Source: Bacteroidetes/Chlorobi group bacterium ChocPot_Mid
GTDB lineage: Bacteria; Bacteroidota; Ignavibacteria; Kapaibacteriales; UBA2268
Assembly: GCA_003731675.1 (NCBI GenBank)
Contig: RCNQ01000210.1
Location: forward strand, 1-8,151
Direction of reading: 5' to 3'
Length of the DNA: 8,151 bases
Below are positions 1 through 7,076 of the stretch, piece after piece. The notes beneath the pieces were generated by a model, which was not told the origin of the DNA, did no database searches, and saw only the letters and a list, made by a program, of their open reading frames with translations. The translations under genes were made by a program, and so were the position numbers. The first letter of the stretch is position 1, and every line of letters begins with the position of its first letter.

Positions 1-2062
1 TTATGAATGAATTATACGCCACATCAAAATTACCTGATGTACCACGAGGTCCACACAAGGTTAATATTTTCTGGTCTGAAGGTGATGCATCTCTTGGCAA
101 TAAATCAGCAAAAGTTACATACCTTAATGCAGCTGTTCCAATTGAATTCATTTTCAATTTATAATTTACTGTCGAACCTGCGGTTGTTGTTACGCTTGAA
201 GCGTAATTTTGGTCAGCTGGTTTTTTGACTCCCTTATCAAGAGAAAATCCGACTTCTCCTGTCACTAATATATAATCAATGTTAGATGTATAAGTTGTTG
301 TTCCAAGACTTCCTCCCGTTAAGGAGAACTTGTTCGGAACACTTCCTAATGCAGATGTATCTCTTACTTTCACATCAAATTCGATAAAGTAATATGGCAC
401 TCCCGAAGTTCCATACATACCACAATTAACATAAAATATATTCTGACAAACTGCTGGTATTGAAGGCAATGTTGCTGTCACAATATTTGTTCCAGAGTTG
501 TAAGAAAGACTTACTCCATTCCATGGATTCGAAGGACTTGTTGTGCAAGGAGTATTCCATGAATTACTTTGATAATAAGATGGATTACCTACGTATTCCA
601 AATTCGGGTCAAGTTGGTCAGTTAAAGTGGCTCCTGTCAATGGTAATCCACCAATATTTTGAATTCTTAACCTGTAACGGAACGTAGAACCAGGAGTATA
701 ACTTGTCTGTTTGCTACATACTTCTTTCCATAAACATGGTTGCGATGAAGGTGCATCAACAACAAATGAAGCACATGCTACTGATGGTGGCGCACCTGCC
801 CCAAAGGACATATATGCACAGTTTGTTATTGTTGAACCAATTGAAGCATTGGCTGGTATTGTAAAGTTAATGTAAATATAACCACATTGACCAGCTGCCA
901 ACGTGTCAACTACTGTCAATATTCCTCCGCTCAATGATGGATTCAAATTCCAAACTGAACCCAGACTATATCCTGTCAAAGTATTTGGCAGTGTATCACG
1001 AATTGTCAAAGGTAATGAAGTAGTGCCAGTATTGCATACATAAATCAAAAATTGACCACCGCAACCCGGTTGACGGTTTGTATAAACCCATTTATATAAT
1101 GAACCGTTCGTAATTGATACAAGTTGAACGCAAGTCTGTTGGCTTTGATTTGAAAAACTACTGCATGGTTGGTTAGGACCACCTAACTGTCCCAACAAAG
1201 TTGCTTGATTGGTTATCGAAGTTCCCGAAGGAAACAAAGAATTAGGATAATATACCTTAAATTGGCAACAAACTTGATTATACATCTGAGTTGCACTTAA
1301 GTTACCAACATTCCAGGTAATGACATTACCTGTCTGAGTGGCTCCACAATTTGAGCTAACCAAAATAGCTCCTGTTGGTAAAGTGTCAGTTACAACCCCA
1401 TTGACTAAATTCAATTGCCCCGTTGTTCCAACGTCCTTATATACACAAATCTGGTATGTGATAGTATCACTACTTGAAGCATAAGGACAATTTCCTCCCT
1501 GCCAGGCGGCACCAATAGGATATTTGTTAACATGCCATGGATTAGTCGCAAGTGCTTTTGTATTAACATAGCCAGTACAGAACTCATACATTTTTCCAGC
1601 AACTGTGCCAGTTAAACATACATTATTGCGGACAGAAGTACCTGGACAGGTAACACCATTCGGGAAAGCTACTGTTATAGTAAATGAACCTGTGCATCCC
1701 ATTGGAACACTCCCCCAACTCAAAGAGTAGGTACCACCCATTTGATTAATAGTTGGTGATATTACAGTTGGCGTTCCGCAAGCATTATTGTAAGATGCAC
1801 CTAAAAACATGACCCCAGAGGGCAATGCATCAGTAATCATTACATTAGTTGCACCTGCTGGAATCGTATAGTAAATCGTATAGCTGAATGGCTGACCAAT
1901 TGCTATTGCAGTATCGCTAACGACTTTTTTTATAATAAATCCTCCTTGCTGTGCTTCCGAAACCCAGGACTGTGCTTGCAAGTTCAAGCTAATCCCGAAA
2001 AGCGAAAGAAATAATACAAGTCGGAAAATGTTTATTTTATATTTTTTTGAAACTCTTTCCAT
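1..2062 (-). CDS. Secreted multi-domain DUF11-repeat surface protein (C-terminus beyond left edge)
   Basis: The frame is open for 687 codons from ATG at 2062 to the window edge, so the C-terminus is missing. Residues 1-30 form a signal peptide: basic start, hydrophobic stretch about 12-28, likely cut after Ala30 before Gln31. At least five similar Ig-like modules follow, at about 43-150, 168-300, 311-436, 443-600 and 605-687+. Each carries the DUF11/conserved-repeat signature: an early 'Y.I.......G' strand, then a 'TD.LP.G' or 'RDTLPNTL' turn, as in TDALPSGV (77-84), TDTLPTGA (225-232) and TDQLDPNL (481-488). There are 23 cysteines in 687 residues, none before residue 95, which suits disulfide formation outside the cytoplasm. 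AGAGG lies 4 nt before the start. Family proteins are cell-surface or secreted structural/adhesive proteins; the exact role is unknown. A C-terminal secretion signal (for example type IX) would be expected but cannot be seen here. Confidence 0.9.
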   Translation of the reverse strand, partial: MERVSKKYKINIFRLVLFLSLFGISLNLQAQSWVSEAQQGGFIIKKVVSDTAIAIGQPFSYTIYYTIPAGATNVMITDALPSGVMFLGASYNNACGTPTVISPTINQMGGTYSLSWGSVPMGCTGSFTITVAFPNGVTCPGTSVRNNVCLTGTVAGKMYEFCTGYVNTKALATNPWHVNKYPIGAAWQGGNCPYASSSDTITYQICVYKDVGTTGQLNLVNGVVTDTLPTGAILVSSNCGATQTGNVITWNVGNLSATQMYNQVCCQFKVYYPNSLFPSGTSITNQATLLGQLGGPNQPCSSFSNQSQQTCVQLVSITNGSLYKWVYTNRQPGCGGQFLIYVCNTGTTSLPLTIRDTLPNTLTGYSLGSVWNLNPSLSGGILTVVDTLAAGQCGYIYINFTIPANASIGSTITNCAYMSFGAGAPPSVACASFVVDAPSSQPCLWKEVCSKQTSYTPGSTFRYRLRIQNIGGLPLTGATLTDQLDPNLEYVGNPSYYQSNSWNTPCTTSPSNPWNGVSLSYNSGTNIVTATLPSIPAVCQNIFYVNCGMYGTSGVPYYFIEFDVKVRDTSALGSVPNKFSLTGGSLGTTTYTSNIDYILVTGEVGFSLDKGVKKPADQNYASSVTTTAGSTVNYKLKMNSIGTAALRYVTFADLLPRDASPSDQKILTLCGPRGTSGNFDVAYNSFI

Positions 2063-2117
2063 AAAACCTCTTTTTGTTATAATTAATAAATTTATTAGTT
2101 GTAATTAAATACAATTT

Positions 2118-2148
2118 CAAATATAAACTAAATTAAGGATATATGCAA
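2118..2148 (-). promoter_or_regulatory. Putative Bacteroidota-type promoter for the DUF11-repeat protein gene
   Basis: Read on the minus strand, TTG (2148-2146) is followed after 20 nt by TATATTTG (2125-2118). This fits the Bacteroidota vegetative consensus of TTTG or TTG, about 19-21 nt, then TAnnTTTG. Transcription would start near 2111, leaving a leader of about 50 nt before the ATG at 2062. The motif is short and the region is AT-rich, so chance is possible; its position directly before a long gene in the right orientation is the main support. Confidence 0.5.
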
Positions 2149-2595
2149 GAAAAAATTAAATAAATTTCATTATTTTTTAACCCAAATTATTCTTTGGAAA
2201 CTTTAAATTGAAGATTGCTTGGTAAATGAAAGACTTTATTAGACCCTAAGTAGTAGAAAAAATTGAATTTAAACCTTTTTTGAATTCAACATCAAAAATT
2301 GAAGTATTATAATATTTATATTCAACATAGTTACTAAAGAAGTTTTCGGTGGACTTTTCTGAAGAACTTTATAAAACATTTTTTCAATAATCCAAAATCG
2401 TTTAGGAATATAGAAAAAGGTTATTCAACTTTCTATCCATTATATTTTTTTGGTTTTCTTGCATTATGTCATCCATAATTATAATTATTCATTGTTATCT
2501 TTACTTTTCACTAATGTATTATTTCTAAAAATAATATTTAAGCCGTTCTTTAATATTTTTTTAACATATAGACAAACAAGAAATTATTAGAATTC
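2149..2595. other. AT-rich intergenic stretch without a recognisable gene
   Basis: Nothing in either strand reads as a convincing gene. Only short frames occur, such as a 24-codon minus-strand frame of unremarkable composition, with no ribosome binding site. An all-A/T 8-bp inverted repeat (TATTATTT at 2517-2524 with AAATAATA at 2529-2536, loop CTAA) lies about 60 nt past the end of the 127-residue protein gene. It is too weak and lacks a following U tract to be called a terminator. Confidence 0.5.
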
Positions 2596-2979
2596 TTATT
2601 CTTCACCTTTATCAACTATCACTTGAGTTTTAAAACTGAAATACAGTGACATCTCCAGTTTGAAAGACATTGCATCTCTTTTTGATTTAAAGGGCTTAAT
2701 GATAATTGTTGAATCGCTGGTAAACAAATATTTCTTTTTCATATCTTTAACATATTCTATCATTCTCATGACTTTACTTGGCTTGGTAAGTCCCCCAGTT
2801 ATACTGTTATACCAATATTCTGTGTCACCAGGGTTAAAATAAACTTTAACAACATATTCTTTTTTTAGCAAGCTAATTCCATCTGAATTTCCAATGAAAA
2901 TAAAATAGCTGATTACAGCAGACCAAACATACAATACCGCTATTGCTGATATTACGAAAAATTTAAATGTTTTACTCAT
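2596..2979 (-). CDS. Small single-pass membrane protein of unknown function (127 aa)
   Basis: I do not recognise a family. Residues about 6-29 form one hydrophobic membrane segment after a short basic N-terminus (MSKTFK), so the rest is probably on the periplasmic side as a type II anchored protein. The soluble part (31-127) alternates predicted strands and helices: strand about 41-48, helix 68-84, strand 91-95, helix 98-110, strand 116-122. The last half (TIIIKPFKSKRDAMSF, then FKTQVIV) vaguely recalls the strand-helix-strand pattern of SPOR peptidoglycan-binding domains, but this is a weak resemblance and not an assignment. The start at 2979 is chosen because AGGAGA sits 6 nt upstream; an upstream TTG at 3006 would place that ribosome binding site inside the gene. 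The gene is co-directional with the DUF11-repeat gene but more than 500 nt from it, so probably transcribed separately. Confidence 0.75.
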   Translation of the reverse strand: MSKTFKFFVISAIAVLYVWSAVISYFIFIGNSDGISLLKKEYVVKVYFNPGDTEYWYNSITGGLTKPSKVMRMIEYVKDMKKKYLFTSDSTIIIKPFKSKRDAMSFKLEMSLYFSFKTQVIVDKGEE

Positions 2980-2985
2980 TGTTTT

Positions 2986-2991
2986 TCTCCT
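2986..2991 (-). promoter_or_regulatory. Shine-Dalgarno site fixing the start of the 127-aa gene
   Basis: AGGAGA on the minus strand lies 6 nt before the ATG at 2979-2977. It is one of the few strong ribosome binding sites in the window. It decides in favour of this ATG over the in-frame TTG at 3006. Confidence 0.7.
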
Positions 2992-2999
2992 ATTATATA

Positions 3000-3176
3000 T
3001 TACCAATCATTTTTCATATCTTTATATTCTTCGAAATAGTCTTCAATTGATTCTAAAAGTTAAACATAAAAAAAAGGGTCAATATCCTTTAACAGACTTA
3101 GAACAATATCCAAAGCTTTCATTGTGAACATACTTGTCTCAGGTAATTGGGAATTAAAGTCAATGCTTGATGACAT
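3000..3176 (-). pseudogene. Possible remnant of a small gene with an in-frame stop
   Basis: From ATG at 3176 the frame reads 38 codons (beginning MSSSIDFNSQLPET, ending DIDPFFYV), meets TAA at 3062-3060, and continues in the same frame for 19 protein-like codons (LLESIEDYFEEYKDMKNDW) to TAA at 3002-3000. The same frame is also open upstream of the ATG to about 3260, including a hydrophobic stretch (PTFILLIKKYI). Both sides of the internal stop look like protein, with an acidic amphipathic tail, and the frame ends about 20 nt before the start of the 127-residue gene, as an upstream operon gene would. Because both parts share one frame, a nonsense change rather than a frameshift would explain the break. 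No family is recognised, no good ribosome binding site is seen, and chance openness is a real alternative. Confidence 0.3.
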
Positions 3177-3366
3177 GATGCATCGAGAATTTCCAATATA
3201 TTTTTTTATTAGTAAAATGAAAGTTGGAATCCCGGCAAGTCCCCCATTAATATTTACAAGGGCTTAAAAAATATACAAGTGACCCCTGCAGAAATCTCTA
3301 CTAAGCATTAAATATCAATTTTTATCACATAGGTTACAAAATAAACATAAAGGAGAGCAACCGACG
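3177..3366. other. Intergenic stretch between broken reading frames
   Basis: No intact gene is seen on either strand. The minus strand here continues the open frame of the possible remnant described at 3000-3176 as far as about 3260. The plus-strand end holds AGGAG at 3351-3355, the likely ribosome binding site of the frameshifted small frame starting at 3367. Confidence 0.4.
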
Positions 3367-3536
3367 ATGAATAATCCGATTTTCGGGATGAATTCGGGGT
3401 TGAATATTAAACAACCCCCATAATAAATCATCCATTCTGGGCATTGATATCTAAAAAAACTCAAAATGTTTGGTTTATTATTACACAATTTATTTTACTC
3501 ATTTGTCCGATTTACGCTGGAGCAGTAAAAAAATAA
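3367..3536 (+). pseudogene. Frameshifted small membrane-peptide gene (56 aa if restored)
   Basis: AGGAG (3351-3355) precedes ATG at 3367 by 11 nt. The frame gives 18 residues (MNNPIFGMNSGLNIKQPP) and stops at 3421-3423. The neighbouring frame, entered at the run of five C (3415-3419), continues without a stop to TAA at 3534-3536. It reads as a plausible peptide: INHPFWALISKK, then a hydrophobic segment (VWFIITQFILLICPIYAGA) and a Lys-Lys end. One extra C in the run would give a single 56-residue protein with one C-terminal membrane helix. No family is recognised. The break may be a real decay mutation, a homopolymer sequencing error or, less likely, a recoding site. Two unrelated chance frames remain possible. 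Confidence 0.4.
3396..3418 (+). repeat. GC-rich 7-bp inverted repeat (hairpin)
   Basis: GGGGTTG (3396-3402) and CAACCCC (3412-3418) are perfect inverse complements around a 9-nt A/T loop. It stands out in this AT-rich region. No T tract follows on the plus strand, so it is not a typical terminator for plus-strand transcripts. Its right arm overlaps the C-run where the small frame at 3367-3536 breaks. Confidence 0.6.
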
Positions 3537-3679
3537 CTTACAACCATTTATTAATAGCAACATAGTATTACACATAATTAATTAAATAAATGAACAATTC
3601 TGTTATTTTCACTAATTTTCATAAAGTTCTGTAATCGAAGTTAATATTTTCTTACTATATTAAAATTTTTAAAGATAAT
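3537..3679. other. Upstream region of the transporter operon
   Basis: This AT-rich stretch should hold the promoter of the three-gene operon. The best -7-like element seen is TAATTTTC within 3612-3622, one base away from TAnnTTTG, without a clear partner -33 box. No strong ribosome binding site precedes the ATG at 3680; the leader is A/T only, as is common in Bacteroidota. No operator or riboswitch is recognisable. Confidence 0.35.
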
Positions 3680-5824
3680 ATGGAAATTAATAGAATATTA
3701 CCTTTCCTTAGATGGTTTACTGGTTATACAAAAACACATTTTAAAAATGATTTTGTATCAGGAATAACTGTTGCCTTTGTCCTCATTCCACAATCAATGG
3801 CATATGCACAATTAGCAGGTTTACCAGCGTTTTATGGTTTATATGCTTCATTCTTACCGCCAATGATAGCTGCACTTTTCGGTTCAAGCCATCAGTTATC
3901 AACTGGTCCAGTAGCTGTAGTTTCATTAATGACAGCTGCATCTTTAGAACCATTAGCTACTCAAGGAAGTAATGAATTTATTGCCTATGCAATAATCCTT
4001 GCATTTACTGTTGGTCTTTTCCAATTTTCATTAGGTGTTTTACGATTGGGAGCTGTAATAAATTTTCTGTCGCATCCAGTTGTAAATGGTTTTACTAATG
4101 CGGCTGCGATTATAATTGCAACATCTCAACTATCAAAACTTTTTGGTGTGAGTGTTGATAGTGCTACTCATCATTATGAAACAATTATTGAAGTAATTAA
4201 GTCAGCTATTAATTTTACTCATTTACCGACTCTATTTATTGGTATTGGTTCAATTTGTATTATGTATTTGTTAAAAAAAATCAATCCTAAGATACCTTAT
4301 GTATTAATAGGAGTATTGATAACAACCATAATTTCATATTTGGTACACTTTGAGTATAATAGAGTCGCATCTTTGAGTGAAATCAAATCTGGGGGACTTA
4401 TCAGCAAAATCCATGAATTTAATCATGTTGTTGACACAATTGAAGTCTTAGAAAAAGAGTTAAATAAGCGAAGTAAACACTTCGAAGAATTAAATGACAG
4501 AGGTCTTAAAAATGTCGATTGGCTTGAAGCCAAACATGCTTTGTCAAGAACTGAGTTCAGAATTGAAGAAAATAAATTTCGACTAATGAAATTGAAATCT
4601 CAGCTAAGAAGTTATAAAATGAAAAGGTTTTATAGTCATAAAACTGAATTTTATTCTTTAAGTGATGAAGTAGGATTTCAAAAAAACTTCAATAAAGGTT
4701 TAAGTAATGATGAAAGGATTTGGAGATTAAAAATAGGTAATAAAAATCTTAAAAAGGATTCTTTAATTTTAATTGGTGGTGGAGAAGTTGTCGGGAAAAT
4801 TCCAAAAGGATTACCTGATTTTAGAATTCCTGAATTTAATTTCAATATGATTGTGAAATTTTTATCTTACGCTATTATCATTTCTCTACTAGGATTTATG
4901 GAAGCAATTGCAATAGCCAAAGCGATGGCATCAAAAACTGGGCAAAGAATAAATCCGAATCAAGAACTAATTGGACAAGGGTTAGCAAATACAATTGGCT
5001 CTTTTAGTCAGTCCTTTCCAGTATCAGGCTCTTTTTCAAGAAGCGCTGTAAACCTGCAAGCGGGAGCGGTTACGGGAATGTCAAGTGTAATAACCAGCTT
5101 AATGGTAGTAATAAGTTTACTATTCTTTACACCATTACTTTATCACCTTCCTCAATCTGTATTAGCTGCGATAATAATGATGGCAGTCATTGGATTAATC
5201 AATGTTAAAGGATTTATTCACTCATGGAAAGCAAAATGGTATGATGGAACTATTTCAATCATAACTTTTATAATTACATTGATTTTTGCACCGCATTTAG
5301 AGATTGGTATATATACTGGCATAGCTTTATCACTAGGGGTATTCTTATATAAAAGCATGAGACCAAAAGTTAGCACTTTGGCAAGGCATGATGACGAATC
5401 ACTGAAAGATAGTCAAGAGCATAAATTATCTGAGTGTGAACATATAACACTAATAAGATTTGAAGGTCCTCTGTTTTTTGCTAATGCCAGCTATTTAGAA
5501 GATGAAATCAATAAAAGAATTAAAAGAAAATCAAAATTGAAATATATAATAATCGTTTGTAATGGTATTAACGATATGGATGCTTCTGGTGAAGAAGCAT
5601 TGGCTCTTTTGATTGATAGAGTTAGGAGTGCAGGATACGGTATTGTATTTAGTGGTGTAAATGAAACAGTAATGAATTTGTGCAAAAGGACTCATTTAAT
5701 AGCAAAAATCGGTTCTGAAAATATTTATCCAACAATGGAAAAAGCCATACTAGGTGTTTATTCTCCTGCACATTTGAATAGTACTGAGAAGGATTGTCCT
5801 CTTATGAAAATTTATAAAAATTAA
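3680..5824 (+). CDS. SulP/SLC26-family anion transporter with STAS domain and large inter-repeat insertion
   Basis: An inner-membrane secondary transporter for an inorganic anion (sulfate, bicarbonate or similar; the substrate cannot be read from sequence). The N-terminal half (about 20-223) carries the family signatures IPQSMAYAQLAGLPAFYGLY (36-55) and GSSHQLSTGPVAVVSLM (68-84). The second half (about 388-558) carries FMEAIAIAKAMA (406-417) and PVSGSFSRSAVN (447-458), the core anion-site region of the family. A cytoplasmic STAS domain spans about 586-694, with MDASGEEAL (633-641); Ser636 is at the position phosphorylated in SpoIIAA-type STAS proteins. The protein is 714 residues, against about 550-600 for common family members. 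The excess is mostly residues about 236-366, between the two membrane halves and just before the conserved VGKIPKGLP (371-379). This insert is charged and helix-rich, probably two coiled-coil arms (244-276, 280-320). By the 7+7 topology of the family it would face the periplasm. First gene of a likely operon. Confidence 0.93.
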   Translation: MEINRILPFLRWFTGYTKTHFKNDFVSGITVAFVLIPQSMAYAQLAGLPAFYGLYASFLPPMIAALFGSSHQLSTGPVAVVSLMTAASLEPLATQGSNEFIAYAIILAFTVGLFQFSLGVLRLGAVINFLSHPVVNGFTNAAAIIIATSQLSKLFGVSVDSATHHYETIIEVIKSAINFTHLPTLFIGIGSICIMYLLKKINPKIPYVLIGVLITTIISYLVHFEYNRVASLSEIKSGGLISKIHEFNHVVDTIEVLEKELNKRSKHFEELNDRGLKNVDWLEAKHALSRTEFRIEENKFRLMKLKSQLRSYKMKRFYSHKTEFYSLSDEVGFQKNFNKGLSNDERIWRLKIGNKNLKKDSLILIGGGEVVGKIPKGLPDFRIPEFNFNMIVKFLSYAIIISLLGFMEAIAIAKAMASKTGQRINPNQELIGQGLANTIGSFSQSFPVSGSFSRSAVNLQAGAVTGMSSVITSLMVVISLLFFTPLLYHLPQSVLAAIIMMAVIGLINVKGFIHSWKAKWYDGTISIITFIITLIFAPHLEIGIYTGIALSLGVFLYKSMRPKVSTLARHDDESLKDSQEHKLSECEHITLIRFEGPLFFANASYLEDEINKRIKRKSKLKYIIIVCNGINDMDASGEEALALLIDRVRSAGYGIVFSGVNETVMNLCKRTHLIAKIGSENIYPTMEKAILGVYSPAHLNSTEKDCPLMKIYKN

Positions 5825-5827
5825 TTT

Positions 5828-5832
5828 AGGAG
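5828..5832 (+). promoter_or_regulatory. Shine-Dalgarno site of the fusion regulator gene
   Basis: AGGAG lies 9 nt before the ATG at 5842, in the 17-nt gap after the transporter stop codon. It supports this start and translation from a shared transcript with the transporter. Confidence 0.7.
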
Positions 5833-5841
5833 TTAATTATT

Positions 5842-7062
5842 ATGTCAGTAATTTCAATATTTTCAGGGAAATTCTGCAATGAAAAATCAATTATCATCAA
5901 ATTAAAGAATGAATTAATTCTGAAAGTATTTGATGATAAATATATATTAGATAAAGCATCGAAATTATTGGATTTGGAACCTGCTAAAATGCAGAAAGTA
6001 TTTGAGTCCAAAATTCCAATTTTTAATAAATTTACTCGTGAGCGTGAAAAATCAATTGCTGCATTAAAATTAGCAGTTGCTAACGAGTTAGCTTGTCCTG
6101 ACGTTATTTATAGTGGATATATAACGCATTTGATTCCACGAGAATTATCACATATACTCAGAATTTGTCTAATTGCAGATAAAAAATATCGTATTAATCA
6201 AGCTAAGAACGAAGGTGTTGATGAGAAAACAATCGAAAAAATCATTAATGAATCTGATGAGCGAAAAGCTTTTTGGACATATTCAGTCATGAAAGAATCT
6301 GACCCTTGGAAATCAGAGCTTTATGATATCATTATTCCAACAGATAAAATGTCAATGGAAGATATTGTCAATCTAATAAAAGACAACATTGATAGTATTG
6401 TTTTAAAACCAACCAAGACATCACTAAGAGCCGAAAAAGATTTTTTATTGGCAGCCAAAGTCGAATTTGAGTTATCACGTAATGGACACTTCGTAGATGT
6501 AATAGCAAGAGATGGTATGGTGACATTGGTTATCAATAAGAATGTGCTGTTTTTAGGTAAATTAGAAGAAGAATTGAAAGAGATTGCAGGAAAAGTTGAC
6601 GGGGTTAACTCAATTGAAACCAGAGTTGGTAAAGGATATTATAAGACTGACATTTATCACAGATTCGATTTTGAACTTCCTCAAAAAGTCTTACTAGTAG
6701 ATGACGAAAGAGAATTCGTTCAAACTCTCTCTGAACGTCTGTTGATTAGGAATATAGGTTCAACAATTGCTTTCGATGGAGAGTCAGCAATTGAGATATT
6801 AGAGAACGAGGAACCAGAAGTAATGGTTTTGGATTTGAAAATGCCCGGAAAAGATGGAATAGAAGTTCTAAAGCATGTCAAAGCTACAAAACCTAATGTT
6901 GAAGTAATTATACTAACTGGACATGGAAGCGAAGCTGATAGAGAAATTTGTATGGAATTAGGAGCTTTCGCATACCTAAATAAACCAGTTAATATCCAAT
7001 TACTAAGTGATACAATGAAAAAAGCTTATGAAAAAATTCAGAAAAATAAAGCAATCAGTTAA
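5842..7062 (+). CDS. Cytidylate-kinase-like / BON-like / receiver-domain fusion response regulator
   Basis: Three parts are visible in 406 residues. Residues 1-185 resemble the cytidylate-kinase-like family: an N-terminal strand (VISIFSGKF), a hinge with DDKYILDKA (31-39), a central ICLIADKKYRI strand (108-118), a SDERKAFW lid-like segment (138-145), and YDIIIPTDKMSMEDIV (161-176), matching the 'YDL.iNT..ls' end of the family. The P-loop is degenerate: GKFCNEKS (9-16) has Glu in place of the second Gly of GxxxxGK(S/T), so catalysis is doubtful. Residues about 197-265 look like a BON domain (strand with 'DGMVTLVINKN', then 'VDGVNSIETRV'). Residues 281-400 are a receiver domain with Asp287/Asp288, phospho-acceptor Asp331 (LDLKMPG), Thr359 and Lys381, all key residues present. 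There is no DNA-binding output, so the regulator probably acts on a protein or ligand. It lies between the transporter and its likely partner kinase. Confidence 0.85.
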   Translation: MSVISIFSGKFCNEKSIIIKLKNELILKVFDDKYILDKASKLLDLEPAKMQKVFESKIPIFNKFTREREKSIAALKLAVANELACPDVIYSGYITHLIPRELSHILRICLIADKKYRINQAKNEGVDEKTIEKIINESDERKAFWTYSVMKESDPWKSELYDIIIPTDKMSMEDIVNLIKDNIDSIVLKPTKTSLRAEKDFLLAAKVEFELSRNGHFVDVIARDGMVTLVINKNVLFLGKLEEELKEIAGKVDGVNSIETRVGKGYYKTDIYHRFDFELPQKVLLVDDEREFVQTLSERLLIRNIGSTIAFDGESAIEILENEEPEVMVLDLKMPGKDGIEVLKHVKATKPNVEVIILTGHGSEADREICMELGAFAYLNKPVNIQLLSDTMKKAYEKIQKNKAIS

Positions 7063-7076
7063 AGATTTCATTATTT

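Noticed and set aside
1411..1602. A 63-codon open frame on the minus strand
   Set aside because: It lies inside the long DUF11-repeat gene on the same strand but in another frame; the 687-codon frame explains the region.
2517..2536. 8-bp inverted repeat as a terminator of the 127-residue gene
   Set aside because: The stem is entirely A/T and no U tract follows on the minus strand.
2660..2842. A 60-codon plus-strand frame with hydrophobic residues
   Set aside because: It is opposite the 127-residue gene, which has a strong ribosome binding site and a sensible membrane-protein layout.
2980..3006. An upstream TTG start adding nine residues to the 127-residue protein
   Set aside because: AGGAGA would fall inside the extension, and no ribosome binding site precedes the TTG.
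3415..3423. Programmed -1 frameshift at the C-run
   Set aside because: The hairpin overlaps the C-run rather than lying downstream, and the run is not a standard slippery heptamer; decay or a homopolymer error is simpler.
5491..5685. A 64-codon minus-strand frame
   Set aside because: It is antisense to the STAS domain of the transporter and has no ribosome binding site.
3680..5824. Naming the transporter as a sulfate or bicarbonate carrier
   Set aside because: Substrate varies within SulP and no residue seen here settles it; no sulfate-assimilation or carbon-fixation gene is in the window.
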